Shown here: positions 7,221-16,352 of the stretch, one piece after another
How the letters are laid out: the number at the start of each line of letters is the position of its first letter
Numbering within the stretch: the first letter of the stretch is position 1
Origin: Bacteroidaceae bacterium
GTDB lineage: Bacteria; Bacteroidota; Bacteroidia; Bacteroidales; Bacteroidaceae
Reading direction: 5' to 3'
Length of the DNA: 64,000 nt
Assembly: GCA_017645655.1 (NCBI GenBank)
Contig: JAGCNZ010000022.1
Span: forward strand, 1-64,000
The notes under the pieces: model-generated
Told to the model about the DNA's origin: nothing
What the model saw: the letters and a program-made list of their open reading frames with translations, nothing else
Database searches by the model: none
Program-made: the position numbers and the translations under genes

Positions 7221-9472
7221 TGGAAGAGTTAAAGAAGCTATATAAGGAAGCGACGGGACTTGATGTTGCCGAAGTCGTAGCCATTCCTGGGGCTGGAAGC
7301 AACAGAAAGTACTATCGATTAAAGGGGACAGATGGCAGTACGCTGATAGGTGCCGTCGGAACAAGCCGCGATGAGAACCACGCTTTCTGTTATCTCGCGA
7401 AGCATTTCACCGAGGCTGGGCTGCCTGTTCCTCAGGTGATTGCGGAGAGTAAGGACGGCTTGCGCTATCTGCAAAGCGATTTGGGAAACCAGTCTCTCTT
7501 TGATGCTTTAAGGGGAGGACGTGAGGCAGGAGGTCGCTACAATGCCCACGAGAAGGAACTTCTCAAGCGAACCATAGCCGCTTTGCCTGCCATGCAGATA
7601 CGCGGAGCGCTTGGTCTCGACTTCACACAGTGCTATCCGCAGGAAGCGCTCGACGAGACAAACGTCCTCTTCGACCTTAATTATTTCAAGTATTGCTTCC
7701 TGAAAGCTACTGGGCTCGACTTCCACGAACTGAAACTTGAAGCGTCGTTCCAGCTGATGGCTCGCGATATCGTCAACATTCCTGGCGGTGCGTTCATGTA
7801 TCGCGACTTTCAGGCGAGGAACGTGATGCTCGACAGTCAGGAGAATCCTTACTTCATCGACTTCCAAGGAGGCAGGCGAGGTCCCGTACAATACGATGTG
7901 GCGAGCTTCCTTTGGCAGGCTTCTGCGCGCTATCCCAAGATGCTTCGTCAGGAACTTATCAAGGTCTATCTGCAAAATCTGAAGCATTATCAGGAAGTCA
8001 GCGAGAAGCAATTCCGCCAAGGCCTGCAGCTTTGCATCCTTTTCCGATTGCTTCAAGTGCTTGGTGCATACGGTTTCCGCGGTTACTTCGAGCGCAAGAA
8101 ACATTTCCTCGAAAGCATCCCGCCTGCAATGGAAAGCTTGCGAGATTTGCTACAAGATGGAGGGTGCCCTTATCCTTACCTGAATGAAGTGCTTACCAAT
8201 CTTGTGTCAATGCCTCAGTTTAGGCAGGAAAACAAGGAAAGTGCTAAGCGTTCGGATGGATTCAAGACTACAGAACTCAACCCCTACATCACGCATCCGC
8301 AAGACGGGCCAGCCACTTTCTCGCGTTACGATGCGCAGGGTCCGCTCGCGGTTCGCGTGTATAGTTTTTCTTATAAGAAGGGCATTCCAGAAGACACGAG
8401 CGGGAATGGCGGCGGCTACGTCTTTGATTGCAGAAGCACGCACAACCCCGGTCGCTACGAGCCGTACAAACAACTGACGGGACTCGACGAGCCTGTCATC
8501 CGTTTCCTTGAAGACGATGGAGAGATTCTGACCTTCTTGGAGAGCGTTTACAAACTGGCAGACGCGCATGTGCGGCGTTACATCCAACGCGGTTTCACAA
8601 GCCTGATGTTCTGTTTTGGCTGCACAGGCGGCCAGCATCGCAGCGTCTATAGTGCCCAACACCTTGCCGAACACATCCATAAGAAGTTCGGTATCGAAGT
8701 GCACATCTGCCATCGCGAACAGGGGATAGAGCAAGTCCTTTCGCCAGCCCGATGTATGGTCTTTGCAGCAGGATTGGGCACAAGGCTTAAACCTCTCACG
8801 GACACCATGCCCAAAGCCCTTGTCCCTGTTTCAGGGAAGCCGTTGCTCGAGCACTTGCTCGACAGGTTGAAGACATCGGGTTTCAATGATGTCGTCATAA
8901 ACGTACACCATTTCGCGGATATGATTGAAGAGTGGTGCCAAGCCCATCCGATGGGAATGCACATATGGTTCTCTGATGAGCGCGACCAACTGCTCGAGAC
9001 AGGAGGCGGCATCAAGCACGCAGCACCGCTTCTTCGCGACGCCCAAGACGGCTTTCTCATTCACAACGTCGATATCTTGAGCAATGCCGATTTGCGGGCA
9101 CTTGCGGAAGCCGGAAAGGGTAGGGCAGCGACCTTGCTCGTAAGCGAACGCAACACGCAGCGCTATCTCCTTTTCGACGACGACATGCGGCTCGTCGGGT
9201 GGACTAACATCGCTACCGGTGAGGTGCGGAGCCCTTACCCAAATCTTGATCCGAAGCTATATAAAAAGCTCGCTTTCGCAGGCGTTCACTACATGAGTCC
9301 CAAGCTGTTCCAGTATTTCGACACGTTCCCCGAGAGGTTCAGCATCATTGATTTCTATCTGAAAGTCTGCGACAAAGAACCCATCTACGGATACGTCCAG
9401 GATGGTCTTCGCCTTCTCGACGTGGGCAAACTCGACACCTTGAAAGAGGCTGAAGAGTTCGTCAAGGCGTGA
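7220..9472 (+). CDS. sugar kinase / RapZ-C domain / nucleotidyltransferase fusion
   Basis: This 750-residue cytoplasmic protein has three domains. Residues 1-320 form an aminoglycoside-phosphotransferase-fold kinase like AmgK, with M-Y-R-D-F-Q-A-R-N-V-M (193-203) as catalytic loop and F-I-D-F-Q-G-G (212-218) as metal site. Residues about 377-505 match the C-terminal domain of RapZ, including C-T-G-G-Q-H-R-S-V (468-476). Residues 512-750 form a MurU/RmlA-type nucleotidyltransferase, opening with A-A-G-L-G-T-R-L-K-P-L-T-D and P-K-A-L-V-P-V. AmgK and MurU recycle cell-wall amino sugars (anomeric kinase, then uridylyl transfer), and RapZ-C senses glucosamine-6-phosphate. A single chain carrying all three suggests a regulated amino-sugar salvage enzyme. 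The substrate is inferred, not shown. Confidence 0.85.
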   Translation: MEELKKLYKEATGLDVAEVVAIPGAGSNRKYYRLKGTDGSTLIGAVGTSRDENHAFCYLAKHFTEAGLPVPQVIAESKDGLRYLQSDLGNQSLFDALRGGREAGGRYNAHEKELLKRTIAALPAMQIRGALGLDFTQCYPQEALDETNVLFDLNYFKYCFLKATGLDFHELKLEASFQLMARDIVNIPGGAFMYRDFQARNVMLDSQENPYFIDFQGGRRGPVQYDVASFLWQASARYPKMLRQELIKVYLQNLKHYQEVSEKQFRQGLQLCILFRLLQVLGAYGFRGYFERKKHFLESIPPAMESLRDLLQDGGCPYPYLNEVLTNLVSMPQFRQENKESAKRSDGFKTTELNPYITHPQDGPATFSRYDAQGPLAVRVYSFSYKKGIPEDTSGNGGGYVFDCRSTHNPGRYEPYKQLTGLDEPVIRFLEDDGEILTFLESVYKLADAHVRRYIQRGFTSLMFCFGCTGGQHRSVYSAQHLAEHIHKKFGIEVHICHREQGIEQVLSPARCMVFAAGLGTRLKPLTDTMPKALVPVSGKPLLEHLLDRLKTSGFNDVVINVHHFADMIEEWCQAHPMGMHIWFSDERDQLLETGGGIKHAAPLLRDAQDGFLIHNVDILSNADLRALAEAGKGRAATLLVSERNTQRYLLFDDDMRLVGWTNIATGEVRSPYPNLDPKLYKKLAFAGVHYMSPKLFQYFDTFPERFSIIDFYLKVCDKEPIYGYVQDGLRLLDVGKLDTLKEAEEFVKA

Positions 9473-9476
9473 CTTT

Positions 9477-9660
9477 CCACGGTGCGATTTCCGACGCGCC
9501 GTGGTGTGTCTCCAAACGTCACGCGGCTAAAATGAAATTATCACGTGGTTAAAATTAAATTATCACGTGTAATATTTCAAATATAACGTGGATAAAATTA
9601 ATTTATCACATGGGTAAAATATAAACATCCCATGCGACGTTTTCAGTCAGGACGTGGGAA
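9477..9660 (+). repeat. 22-nt periodic ACGTG array (copy A)
   Basis: The 315-base gap between the fusion gene and mfd is mostly this array. ACGTG-like cores begin at 9499, 9521, 9543, 9565, 9586, 9608, 9630 and 9652, so steps are 22 or 21 nt. Most cores are followed by (g)taaaattaaatta. It starts within a few bases of the stop codon and ends about 110 bases before the mfd promoter. No protein is encoded. Confidence 0.75.
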
Positions 9661-9746
9661 AGCGTGTCAGACGCCTGCCGTCGCGTTTTTGGGAAAAGGC
9701 TGGGAAGAGTTTCTTGGGACATAAAAACACATTTCGACCTCAACTC

Positions 9747-9778
9747 TTGCAGATGATATAGAATTTTTGTACCTTTGT
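9747..9778 (+). promoter_or_regulatory. promoter of the mfd-recN-tilS operon
   Basis: TACCTTTGT at 9770-9778, with CTTG about 20 nt upstream, lies 10 bases before the mfd start codon. This is the Bacteroidetes sigma factor pattern with a very short leader. Confidence 0.6.
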
Positions 9779-9787
9779 CGTCGCAAA

Positions 9788-12700
9788 ATGGAGATACAAA
9801 AACTGCTGGGCATCTTTGCGCGGCATCCTGGCGTGAAAGCCCTTGCTGCCGAGCTGCAAAGGGAATCAAGACATACGATACAACTTTCCGGATTGCAGGG
9901 AAGTTGCGCTCCCCTCGTGTTTGCATCTCTGGCGGAGCGTGCTCCGCAAGTCCTGAATGTGCCCTACGTCTTCGTGCTTAACGATGAGGAAGAGGCAGGT
10001 TATTACTATCACGACCTGACTCGACTACTTGGCGATCAGCAAGTTCTCTTTTTTCCCAGTTCGTACAAGCGTGCCATCAAGTTCGGCCAACGCAATGCCG
10101 GACAGGAAATTCTGCGGACAGAAGTGCTGTCGCGACTCTCGGCAGGAAGTTTGCCCCTGTTTATCGTCACCCATCCACAAGCGCTTGCCGAGCTGGTGGT
10201 GAACAGGCAAAAACTCGACGAACAGACGCTCGGTCTCAGCGTAGGCGAGCGTGTGGACATCATGTTCGTGCAGGAAACGCTGCTCAGCTTTGGCTTCAAT
10301 CGCACGGATTACGTGTATGAGCCGGGGCAGTTCGCAGTTCGAGGCAGCATCATCGACGTGTGGTCTTACTCATCGGAACTGCCTTACCGCATCGATTTCT
10401 TTGGCGACGAAGTCGATAGCATCCGCACATTCGAGGTGCATAGCCAGCTTAGCCGAGACCGTCAGCAAAGCATCTCCCTGATAGGACAACTGGGAAAATC
10501 CCAATCCGACAACGTGTCGAGAGAAAGTTTCCTGTCCTTTCTCCCCAAAGATGCCCTGCTTGTCACGAAAGACCTCCTCTTCCTGTGCGACATCGTGGAA
10601 CAGACATATGGCGATGGTTTCAGCCAGTCGGCAGTCACCGAGGGCATCGAAACGCGGGAGGAAAGACTCGACGCGGCCTCACTTCTCGTTAATCCAGAAG
10701 TCTTCAAGGCACAGGTGCTCGACTTCCGACGTGTGGAACTGAAAAGCCTCCCTCCTCGTGGGGAGGTTGGAAGGGTGATATCTTTCCATTCTCACCCGCA
10801 ACCCGTCTTCCACAAGAACTTCGACCTGCTCATCGACGCGTTCAAGAAGTTGCAGGACGACGGGACAGAACTCTATATTCTGGCAGACAGCCAAAAGCAG
10901 ACAGACCGCTTGGAAAGCATCTTCCACGATAAGGAAACGGGCATTATGTTCACGCCAGTCGACCACGCCCTGCACGAAGGTTTCATCGACGACGACCTGC
11001 ACGTCGCAATCTTTACTGACCACCAAATCTTCGACCGCTACCACAAATACAACCTTCGCAGCGAAAAAGCGATGGGAGGCAAGGTGGCGCTGACACTCAA
11101 GGAACTGCAACAGTTCCAAATAGGCGACTATGTCGTACACATCGACTACGGCGTAGGACGATTCGGAGGCTTGGTAAGCATGCAAAACGGCGACCAGATG
11201 CAGGAAGTAATCAAGATAATCTATTCCGGCGACGACACCGTCTATGTCTCCATTCACTCGCTTCATAAGGTCTCTAAATACAAAGGCCGAGAAGGCGAGC
11301 CGCCTCGCATCAGCCATCTTGGCACAGGGGCATGGGAACGCATGAAGGAGCGGACGAAAAAGAAGATTAAGGACATTGCCCGCGACCTCATTCTTCTCTA
11401 CTCGCGTCGCCGTGAAGAAAAAGGCTTCGCATTCAGTCATGACAGCTTTATGCAGCACGAGTTGGAAGCAAGTTTCCTCTACGAAGATACGCCCGACCAA
11501 CTCAAGGCGACCCAAGATGTCAAGGCAGACATGGAACGGCAGCGCCCCATGGATCGCCTCATCTGCGGCGACGTCGGCTTCGGCAAAACAGAAGTTGCGG
11601 TCAGAGCTGCTTTCAAAGCATGCGTCGACAACAAGCAAGTTGCCGTTCTTGTGCCGACAACCGTCCTGGCATACCAGCACTATCAGACCTTCACGAGCCG
11701 CCTGAAAGACCTCCCTGTCAAGATAGAATACCTGACGCGAGCACGTTCGCCGCAACAAACGAAACAGATACTCGAAGAACTGAAAAAGGGTGACGTCAAT
11801 ATTATTATAGGTACGCATAAACTCATCGGCAAGACCGTCAAGTTCAAAGACTTGGGTCTCCTCATTATTGACGAAGAGCAAAAGTTCGGCGTCTCCACCA
11901 AAGAAAAGCTCCGTCAGCTGAAAACAAATGTCGATACGCTGACCTTGACAGCAACTCCGATACCCCGAACCTTGCAATTCTCCCTGATGGGGGCACGCGA
12001 CTTGAGTGTCATCCAAACACCTCCGCCCAACCGTTATCCCATCCAGACGCAGCTTTGCCAGTTCAGCGCGGCAGTCATAGCAGAAGCCATCGAGTTCGAG
12101 ATGAGCCGAAGCGGGCAGGTCTTCTTCGTCAACAACCGTATCAGCCAGCTTCCCGAACTGGCGGAACTCGTCCGAAAGAACGTGCCAGATTGCCGTGTGG
12201 CAGTCGCTTACGGAAAGATGCCGCCTGAGGAACTCGAGAAGATTATGGTGGACTTCATGAACTACGACTACGATGTGCTCATCTCTACAACCATAATCGA
12301 GAGCGGACTCGACATCCCAAATGCCAACACCATCATCATCAACGGAGCCCACAACTTTGGCCTCTCTGACCTTCATCAAATGCGAGGCAGGGTAGGACGC
12401 TCAAACAAAAAAGCATTCTGCTACTTGCTTGCACCGCCACTTTCCGCGCTTAACATCGATGCGCGGCGTCGCTTGCAAGCCATCGAGAACTTTAGCGACC
12501 TCGGTAGCGGCATACATATCGCCATGCAAGACCTCGATATCCGTGGCGCCGGAAACTTGCTCGGAGCAGAACAAAGCGGCTTTATTGCAGACTTGGGCTA
12601 CGAGACGTATCAAAAGATACTGTCCCAAGCCGTCACGGAACTCCGCAATGATGAGTTCCATGAACTCTATGCGGAAGAGGTTCGCGAAGGTAATGTCGTG

Positions 12701-13177
12701 GAGAGCACCGAGGTTGTAGATGAATGTCAACTCGATAGCAACTTGCCCATGTACTTTAGCGAAGAGTATGTTCCCACGTCGAGTGAGCGAATGCTCCTTT
12801 ATAGAGAACTCGACGCGATGGAGCGAGATGAGGATGTAGAGCAGTTCAAACAACGCCTCATCGACCGTTTCGGTCCCCTTCCAAGGGAGGCAGAAGACCT
12901 GCTTAGGGTCGTGACGCTTCGTCGCCTCGGCAAGCATTTCGGCTGTGAACGCATTGTCCTGAAAGCTGGGCATGCAAGGCTTTTCTTTGGCCCAGATGCC
13001 GACAATCCCTTCTACAACGGGCGCATCTTCGGTCAGATACTTGAGTTTGCTAAAGCCAATGAGTATCGTTGTCATTTCAAACAAGAGAGAGACAAGATGA
13101 ATCTCCTCGTCGATGAAGTCAACAACATAGAGGAAGCTGTCAATCTTATGAGGCAGATTATGAATTATGAACCTTAA
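9788..13177 (+). CDS. mfd: transcription-repair coupling factor Mfd
   Basis: Mfd removes RNA polymerase stalled at lesions and recruits UvrA to the UvrB-like N-terminal module. It has 1129 residues, close to the usual length. Order: UvrB-homology region (1-340), RNA-polymerase-interaction domain ([14 protein letters not shown], about 450), RecG-like translocase with Walker [10 protein letters not shown] (about 595-603), D-E-E-Q box (about 695-698), T-A-T-P-I-P-R-T-L and Q-M-R-G-R-V-G-R, then the TRCF C-terminal domain. Around residues 319-332, [10 protein letters not shown] is encoded by a copy of the genomic palindromic repeat. recN follows after 10 bases and tilS overlaps recN. Confidence 0.97.
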   Translation: MEIQKLLGIFARHPGVKALAAELQRESRHTIQLSGLQGSCAPLVFASLAERAPQVLNVPYVFVLNDEEEAGYYYHDLTRLLGDQQVLFFPSSYKRAIKFGQRNAGQEILRTEVLSRLSAGSLPLFIVTHPQALAELVVNRQKLDEQTLGLSVGERVDIMFVQETLLSFGFNRTDYVYEPGQFAVRGSIIDVWSYSSELPYRIDFFGDEVDSIRTFEVHSQLSRDRQQSISLIGQLGKSQSDNVSRESFLSFLPKDALLVTKDLLFLCDIVEQTYGDGFSQSAVTEGIETREERLDAASLLVNPEVFKAQVLDFRRVELKSLPPRGEVGRVISFHSHPQPVFHKNFDLLIDAFKKLQDDGTELYILADSQKQTDRLESIFHDKETGIMFTPVDHALHEGFIDDDLHVAIFTDHQIFDRYHKYNLRSEKAMGGKVALTLKELQQFQIGDYVVHIDYGVGRFGGLVSMQNGDQMQEVIKIIYSGDDTVYVSIHSLHKVSKYKGREGEPPRISHLGTGAWERMKERTKKKIKDIARDLILLYSRRREEKGFAFSHDSFMQHELEASFLYEDTPDQLKATQDVKADMERQRPMDRLICGDVGFGKTEVAVRAAFKACVDNKQVAVLVPTTVLAYQHYQTFTSRLKDLPVKIEYLTRARSPQQTKQILEELKKGDVNIIIGTHKLIGKTVKFKDLGLLIIDEEQKFGVSTKEKLRQLKTNVDTLTLTATPIPRTLQFSLMGARDLSVIQTPPPNRYPIQTQLCQFSAAVIAEAIEFEMSRSGQVFFVNNRISQLPELAELVRKNVPDCRVAVAYGKMPPEELEKIMVDFMNYDYDVLISTTIIESGLDIPNANTIIINGAHNFGLSDLHQMRGRVGRSNKKAFCYLLAPPLSALNIDARRRLQAIENFSDLGSGIHIAMQDLDIRGAGNLLGAEQSGFIADLGYETYQKILSQAVTELRNDEFHELYAEEVREGNVVESTEVVDECQLDSNLPMYFSEEYVPTSSERMLLYRELDAMERDEDVEQFKQRLIDRFGPLPREAEDLLRVVTLRRLGKHFGCERIVLKAGHARLFFGPDADNPFYNGRIFGQILEFAKANEYRCHFKQERDKMNLLVDEVNNIEEAVNLMRQIMNYEP
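10747..10778 (+). repeat. palindromic element inside mfd
   Basis: CCTCC-TCGTG-GGGAGG (10751-10766), preceded by cctc and followed by ttggaagggtga, matches the element in the uvrB leader in order and spacing. Here it is translated in frame. Confidence 0.55.
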
Positions 13178-13187
13178 ATAATATAGT

Positions 13188-14867
13188 ATGTTAAGGCATC
13201 TGACAATAAATAACTACGTTCTCATCGAGTCGCTCGACATCGACCTTCAGCCAGGCTTTACTGTTATGACTGGTGAAACAGGTGCAGGCAAGTCCATCAT
13301 TCTCGGGGCTCTCGGTCTTTTGATGGGTCAGAGAGCAGATACCGGAAGCATTATGCCTGGGACTTCTAAGTGCACAGTTGAGGGCATATTCAACATCGAA
13401 GGATATGATTTACAAAGTGTTTTTGACGAGAACGAGCTTGATTATGAGCCATCGGAATGTATCTTGCGCAGAGAAGTGGCAGCAAATGGCAAGAGTCGCG
13501 CCTTCATTAACGACAGTCCGGTGGGTGCTGCGGTTCTTCGTCAGGTTGCCTTCCATTTGCTCGACATCCATTCACAACACAGCAATCTCCTGCTCGAGAA
13601 TCCTGCTTTCCAGTTGGGCATCGTCGATACAGTCGCGGGACATCGGGATTTGCTTAATCAGTATCGTGAATGTTACGCTCGAATTGTTGAAGCAAAACGC
13701 CAGTTGAATGACCTTGAGGAAAGTTTTGCGAAGAGACAAAGCGAAGAGGATTATTTGCGTTATCAGCTGGAACAGATAGATGAACTAAAGCCGTTATCGG
13801 GTGAAGACGAAGAGCTAAAACAGCTTCAGAGCGCGCTATCTCATGCAGAAGACATCAAGATGGCTCTCTCCGCGACTGATGCTTTGCTTAATGGCAGCGA
13901 TAGTGAGGAGGGCGCGGGGGCAATTGAGTCTCTTCGTCGCTCCAGCCAAACTATGCAACAGATTGCGAATGTTTATCCTGCGATTGAGGACTACTTGACT
14001 CGCTTGGAGAGTGTCGTGATTGAAGTTAAAGATATTGCAAGCGACATTAACAGTCTTGCAGAAGACGTCGAATACAATCCCGCACGCCTTCAACAAGTTA
14101 CGGAACGCCTTGACAACCTCTTTTCGCTTGAGCAAAAGCATCGTGTCAGTTCCTCTGATGAACTGATAACTTTGGCAGAAGAGCTTCGTTCGCAGCTTTC
14201 CATGCTGTCCGATTCCGAAGATAACATAAAGGAGTTGAAGCAGCAGATTGAGGTTGAGACAAAGCAGGCGAAGAGGCTCGCCGAGTCACTTTCCGCAGGT
14301 CGATTGAAAGCGTCGAAGCAAGTGGAGAAACTCGTCGCAGAGTCACTTGTGGCAATGGACATGCCTGCAGCAAAGTTCCATGCAGAAATGGTTGAATCTG
14401 AAGAGTTGTTGCCCACGGGAATGAATATGGTAACTTTCCTCTTCTCGGCAAATAAGAACATTCCACCAAGACCTTTGGCAGAAGTGGCAAGCGGGGGAGA
14501 GATGTCGAGGGTGATGCTTGCGTTGAAAGCTTTGACGAGCCAGCAGACGCATCTTCCCACGATTATTTTCGACGAGATTGACACTGGAGTGAGTGGCAAA
14601 GTAGCAAGCTCGATGGCACAAATCATGGCACAAATGAGTACGAGTGCTGGTCAGCAAGTGTTTGCCATCACCCATCTTCCACAAATTGCTGCGAAGGGCG
14701 ATGCACATTACTTCGTATACAAAGAAGACGAAGGCAATCGCACCCTGACTCATATCAAGCAACTCGATCACGAAGGTCGTGTCGCGGAACTTGCCCACAT
14801 GTTGAGCGGCAACACAGTTACCGAGGCTGCCAAGGAAAATGCACGTCAACTTTTGAATGACAAATGA
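13188..14867 (+). CDS. recN: DNA repair protein RecN
   Basis: RecN is an SMC-like ATPase that acts early in double-strand break repair. The 559 residues have the expected split head and coiled coil: Walker A G-E-T-G-A-G-K-S (29-36) in the N-terminal half; long heptad-rich helices at about 155-360; then the signature L-A-E-V-A-S-G-G-E-M-S-R and Walker B I-I-F-D-E-I-D-T-G-V-S-G near the C-terminus. It starts 10 bases after mfd and its stop overlaps the tilS start (ATGA), so the three genes form one operon. Confidence 0.96.
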   Translation: MLRHLTINNYVLIESLDIDLQPGFTVMTGETGAGKSIILGALGLLMGQRADTGSIMPGTSKCTVEGIFNIEGYDLQSVFDENELDYEPSECILRREVAANGKSRAFINDSPVGAAVLRQVAFHLLDIHSQHSNLLLENPAFQLGIVDTVAGHRDLLNQYRECYARIVEAKRQLNDLEESFAKRQSEEDYLRYQLEQIDELKPLSGEDEELKQLQSALSHAEDIKMALSATDALLNGSDSEEGAGAIESLRRSSQTMQQIANVYPAIEDYLTRLESVVIEVKDIASDINSLAEDVEYNPARLQQVTERLDNLFSLEQKHRVSSSDELITLAEELRSQLSMLSDSEDNIKELKQQIEVETKQAKRLAESLSAGRLKASKQVEKLVAESLVAMDMPAAKFHAEMVESEELLPTGMNMVTFLFSANKNIPPRPLAEVASGGEMSRVMLALKALTSQQTHLPTIIFDEIDTGVSGKVASSMAQIMAQMSTSAGQQVFAITHLPQIAAKGDAHYFVYKEDEGNRTLTHIKQLDHEGRVAELAHMLSGNTVTEAAKENARQLLNDK

Positions 14868-16111
14868 CAGATAAAGTCCGTACATACATCGACAAGGAGA
14901 TTCGGATAGAAGCCGACGCTCTTGTTTTCATCGCGCTGAGTGGTGGAGCGGACTCAACCGCGCTTCTGCTCATCATGTGTGAACTCGGGTACAAACTGCA
15001 GGCGCTTCATTGTAACTTCCATTTGAGGGGAGATGAGTCAGCACGCGACCAAGCCTTTGTCGAAGCGCTGTGTAGGCAACTCAACGTGCCCTTGTCTGTC
15101 CGACATTTCCAAACAAAAGAGGAGGCGAAGCGTCGTGGAATCAGTATCGAGATGGCAGCCCGCGACTTGCGATACGAGTGGTTTGGCGAGGAGATGGCTA
15201 AGAAGAAACCTTCCTACGTGGCAATCGCTCATCATCGCGACGACCAGGCAGAGACATTGCTCCTTAATTTGTTAAGAGGCACCGGGTTGCGCGGTTTGGC
15301 CGGAATGCAGCCTAAACATGAAGGATTTATTCGTCCGTTGCTTTGTTTGACTCGCGAAGAGATTCTTGATTACCTTAAGAGTCAGAACCAATCATTCGTT
15401 ACGGATAGCACCAACGCTGAGTTAATCTGCCAGCGCAACCGTATTCGTCTGGATATCATGCCTTTGCTTCGGGAAATCAATCCTGCAGTCGTGGAGCATC
15501 TTTGCCTTGCTTCTGATAATGTGCGACAGAGCATTCCTTATTATATTAAAGGAATCAGAGCGGCTTTCGACGAGCTTGGCATCACGGAAGAAGCCTTTCC
15601 GTTGTCTGCTCTTACTTCCCAAACTTTGCTTCACGAATGGCTTTCCGACAAGGGTTTCAACGGTGCACAGGAAAAGGAAATGCTTTGTGCGAGCGACAGT
15701 CAGACGGGAAAGATGTGGTGTTCGAACGCCTATACCGTTTTGAAAGACCGCGACGCTTTGATTCTTGCCATGAATGCAGAACCAACGATGCCAGAACTGC
15801 ATCAGGAAATCGTGTCTCGCATCGATGAAACAGGCTCGGACATCGCATATTTTGATGCAGATTTGATTGCAAAACCGATTGAGGTGCGTCGCGTTCGTGA
15901 AGGCGATTTCTTTGTCCCGTTTGGCATGAAGGGAAGGAAGTTGGTAAGCGATTTCCTCACGGACCGCAAGCTTAATCGGCTGGAGAAAGCAGGTGCGTTT
16001 GTGGCAACTTGCGGCGACGACATCATTTGGCTAATTGGTTATCGCAGCGACAACCGTTATTGCGTCACCGACGAAACGACCCGCATTCTCAAACTCACCT
16101 GCAAGGGTTGA
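14864..16111 (+). CDS. tilS: tRNA(Ile)-lysidine synthase
   Basis: TilS attaches lysine to C34 of tRNA-Ile(CAU), changing decoding from AUG to AUA. The PP-loop motif S-G-G-A-D-S-T is at residues 26-32, followed by H-C-N-F-H-L-R-G and the A-H-H-R-D-D-Q-A-E-T motif. The C-terminal third (after about 320) is the small substrate-recognition domain. The length of 415 is typical. It is translationally coupled to recN. Confidence 0.95.
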   Translation: MTDKVRTYIDKEIRIEADALVFIALSGGADSTALLLIMCELGYKLQALHCNFHLRGDESARDQAFVEALCRQLNVPLSVRHFQTKEEAKRRGISIEMAARDLRYEWFGEEMAKKKPSYVAIAHHRDDQAETLLLNLLRGTGLRGLAGMQPKHEGFIRPLLCLTREEILDYLKSQNQSFVTDSTNAELICQRNRIRLDIMPLLREINPAVVEHLCLASDNVRQSIPYYIKGIRAAFDELGITEEAFPLSALTSQTLLHEWLSDKGFNGAQEKEMLCASDSQTGKMWCSNAYTVLKDRDALILAMNAEPTMPELHQEIVSRIDETGSDIAYFDADLIAKPIEVRRVREGDFFVPFGMKGRKLVSDFLTDRKLNRLEKAGAFVATCGDDIIWLIGYRSDNRYCVTDETTRILKLTCKG

Positions 16112-16137
16112 AAAACGCAGCGCGAGGTGATTGCAAA

Positions 16138-16262
16138 CTTCACGTGGGTAAAATTAAATTATCACGTGTTAAAATTAAAATATAACGTGTAATAATTGCA
16201 AACATCACGTGGGTCGTTTGGCATCATCACGTGGAGTGTTTGCTATCTCAACGTGTAGCACC
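16138..16262 (+). repeat. 22-nt periodic ACGTG array (copy B)
   Basis: ACGTG cores start at 16142, 16164, 16185, 16207, 16229 and 16251 (22, 21, 22, 22, 22). The first units share the ggtaaaattaaatta tail of the array at 9.5 kb; later ones diverge. It lies between the tilS stop and the bipA promoter. Confidence 0.75.
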
Positions 16263-16300
16263 TCCCGACGTCCCATTGCAAAAGAAATTCTTTCATTTTC

Positions 16301-16332
16301 TTTGTCGTTCGCTTACTTATTTGTACCTTTGC
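16301..16332 (+). promoter_or_regulatory. promoter of typA/bipA
   Basis: TTTG (16301-16304), 19 nt, then TACCTTTGC (16324-16332): a full match to the Bacteroidetes consensus, 20 bases before the start codon. Confidence 0.8.
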
Positions 16333-16352
16333 AGCCGAAAAGGAAAAATAGT

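Noticed and set aside
10679..12379. 566-residue minus-strand frame opposite mfd
   Set aside because: Shadow frame without recognisable domain; mfd is certain on the plus strand.
16209..16352. 48-residue N-terminal extension of TypA
   Set aside because: The extension lies within the ACGTG array and upstream of the promoter.
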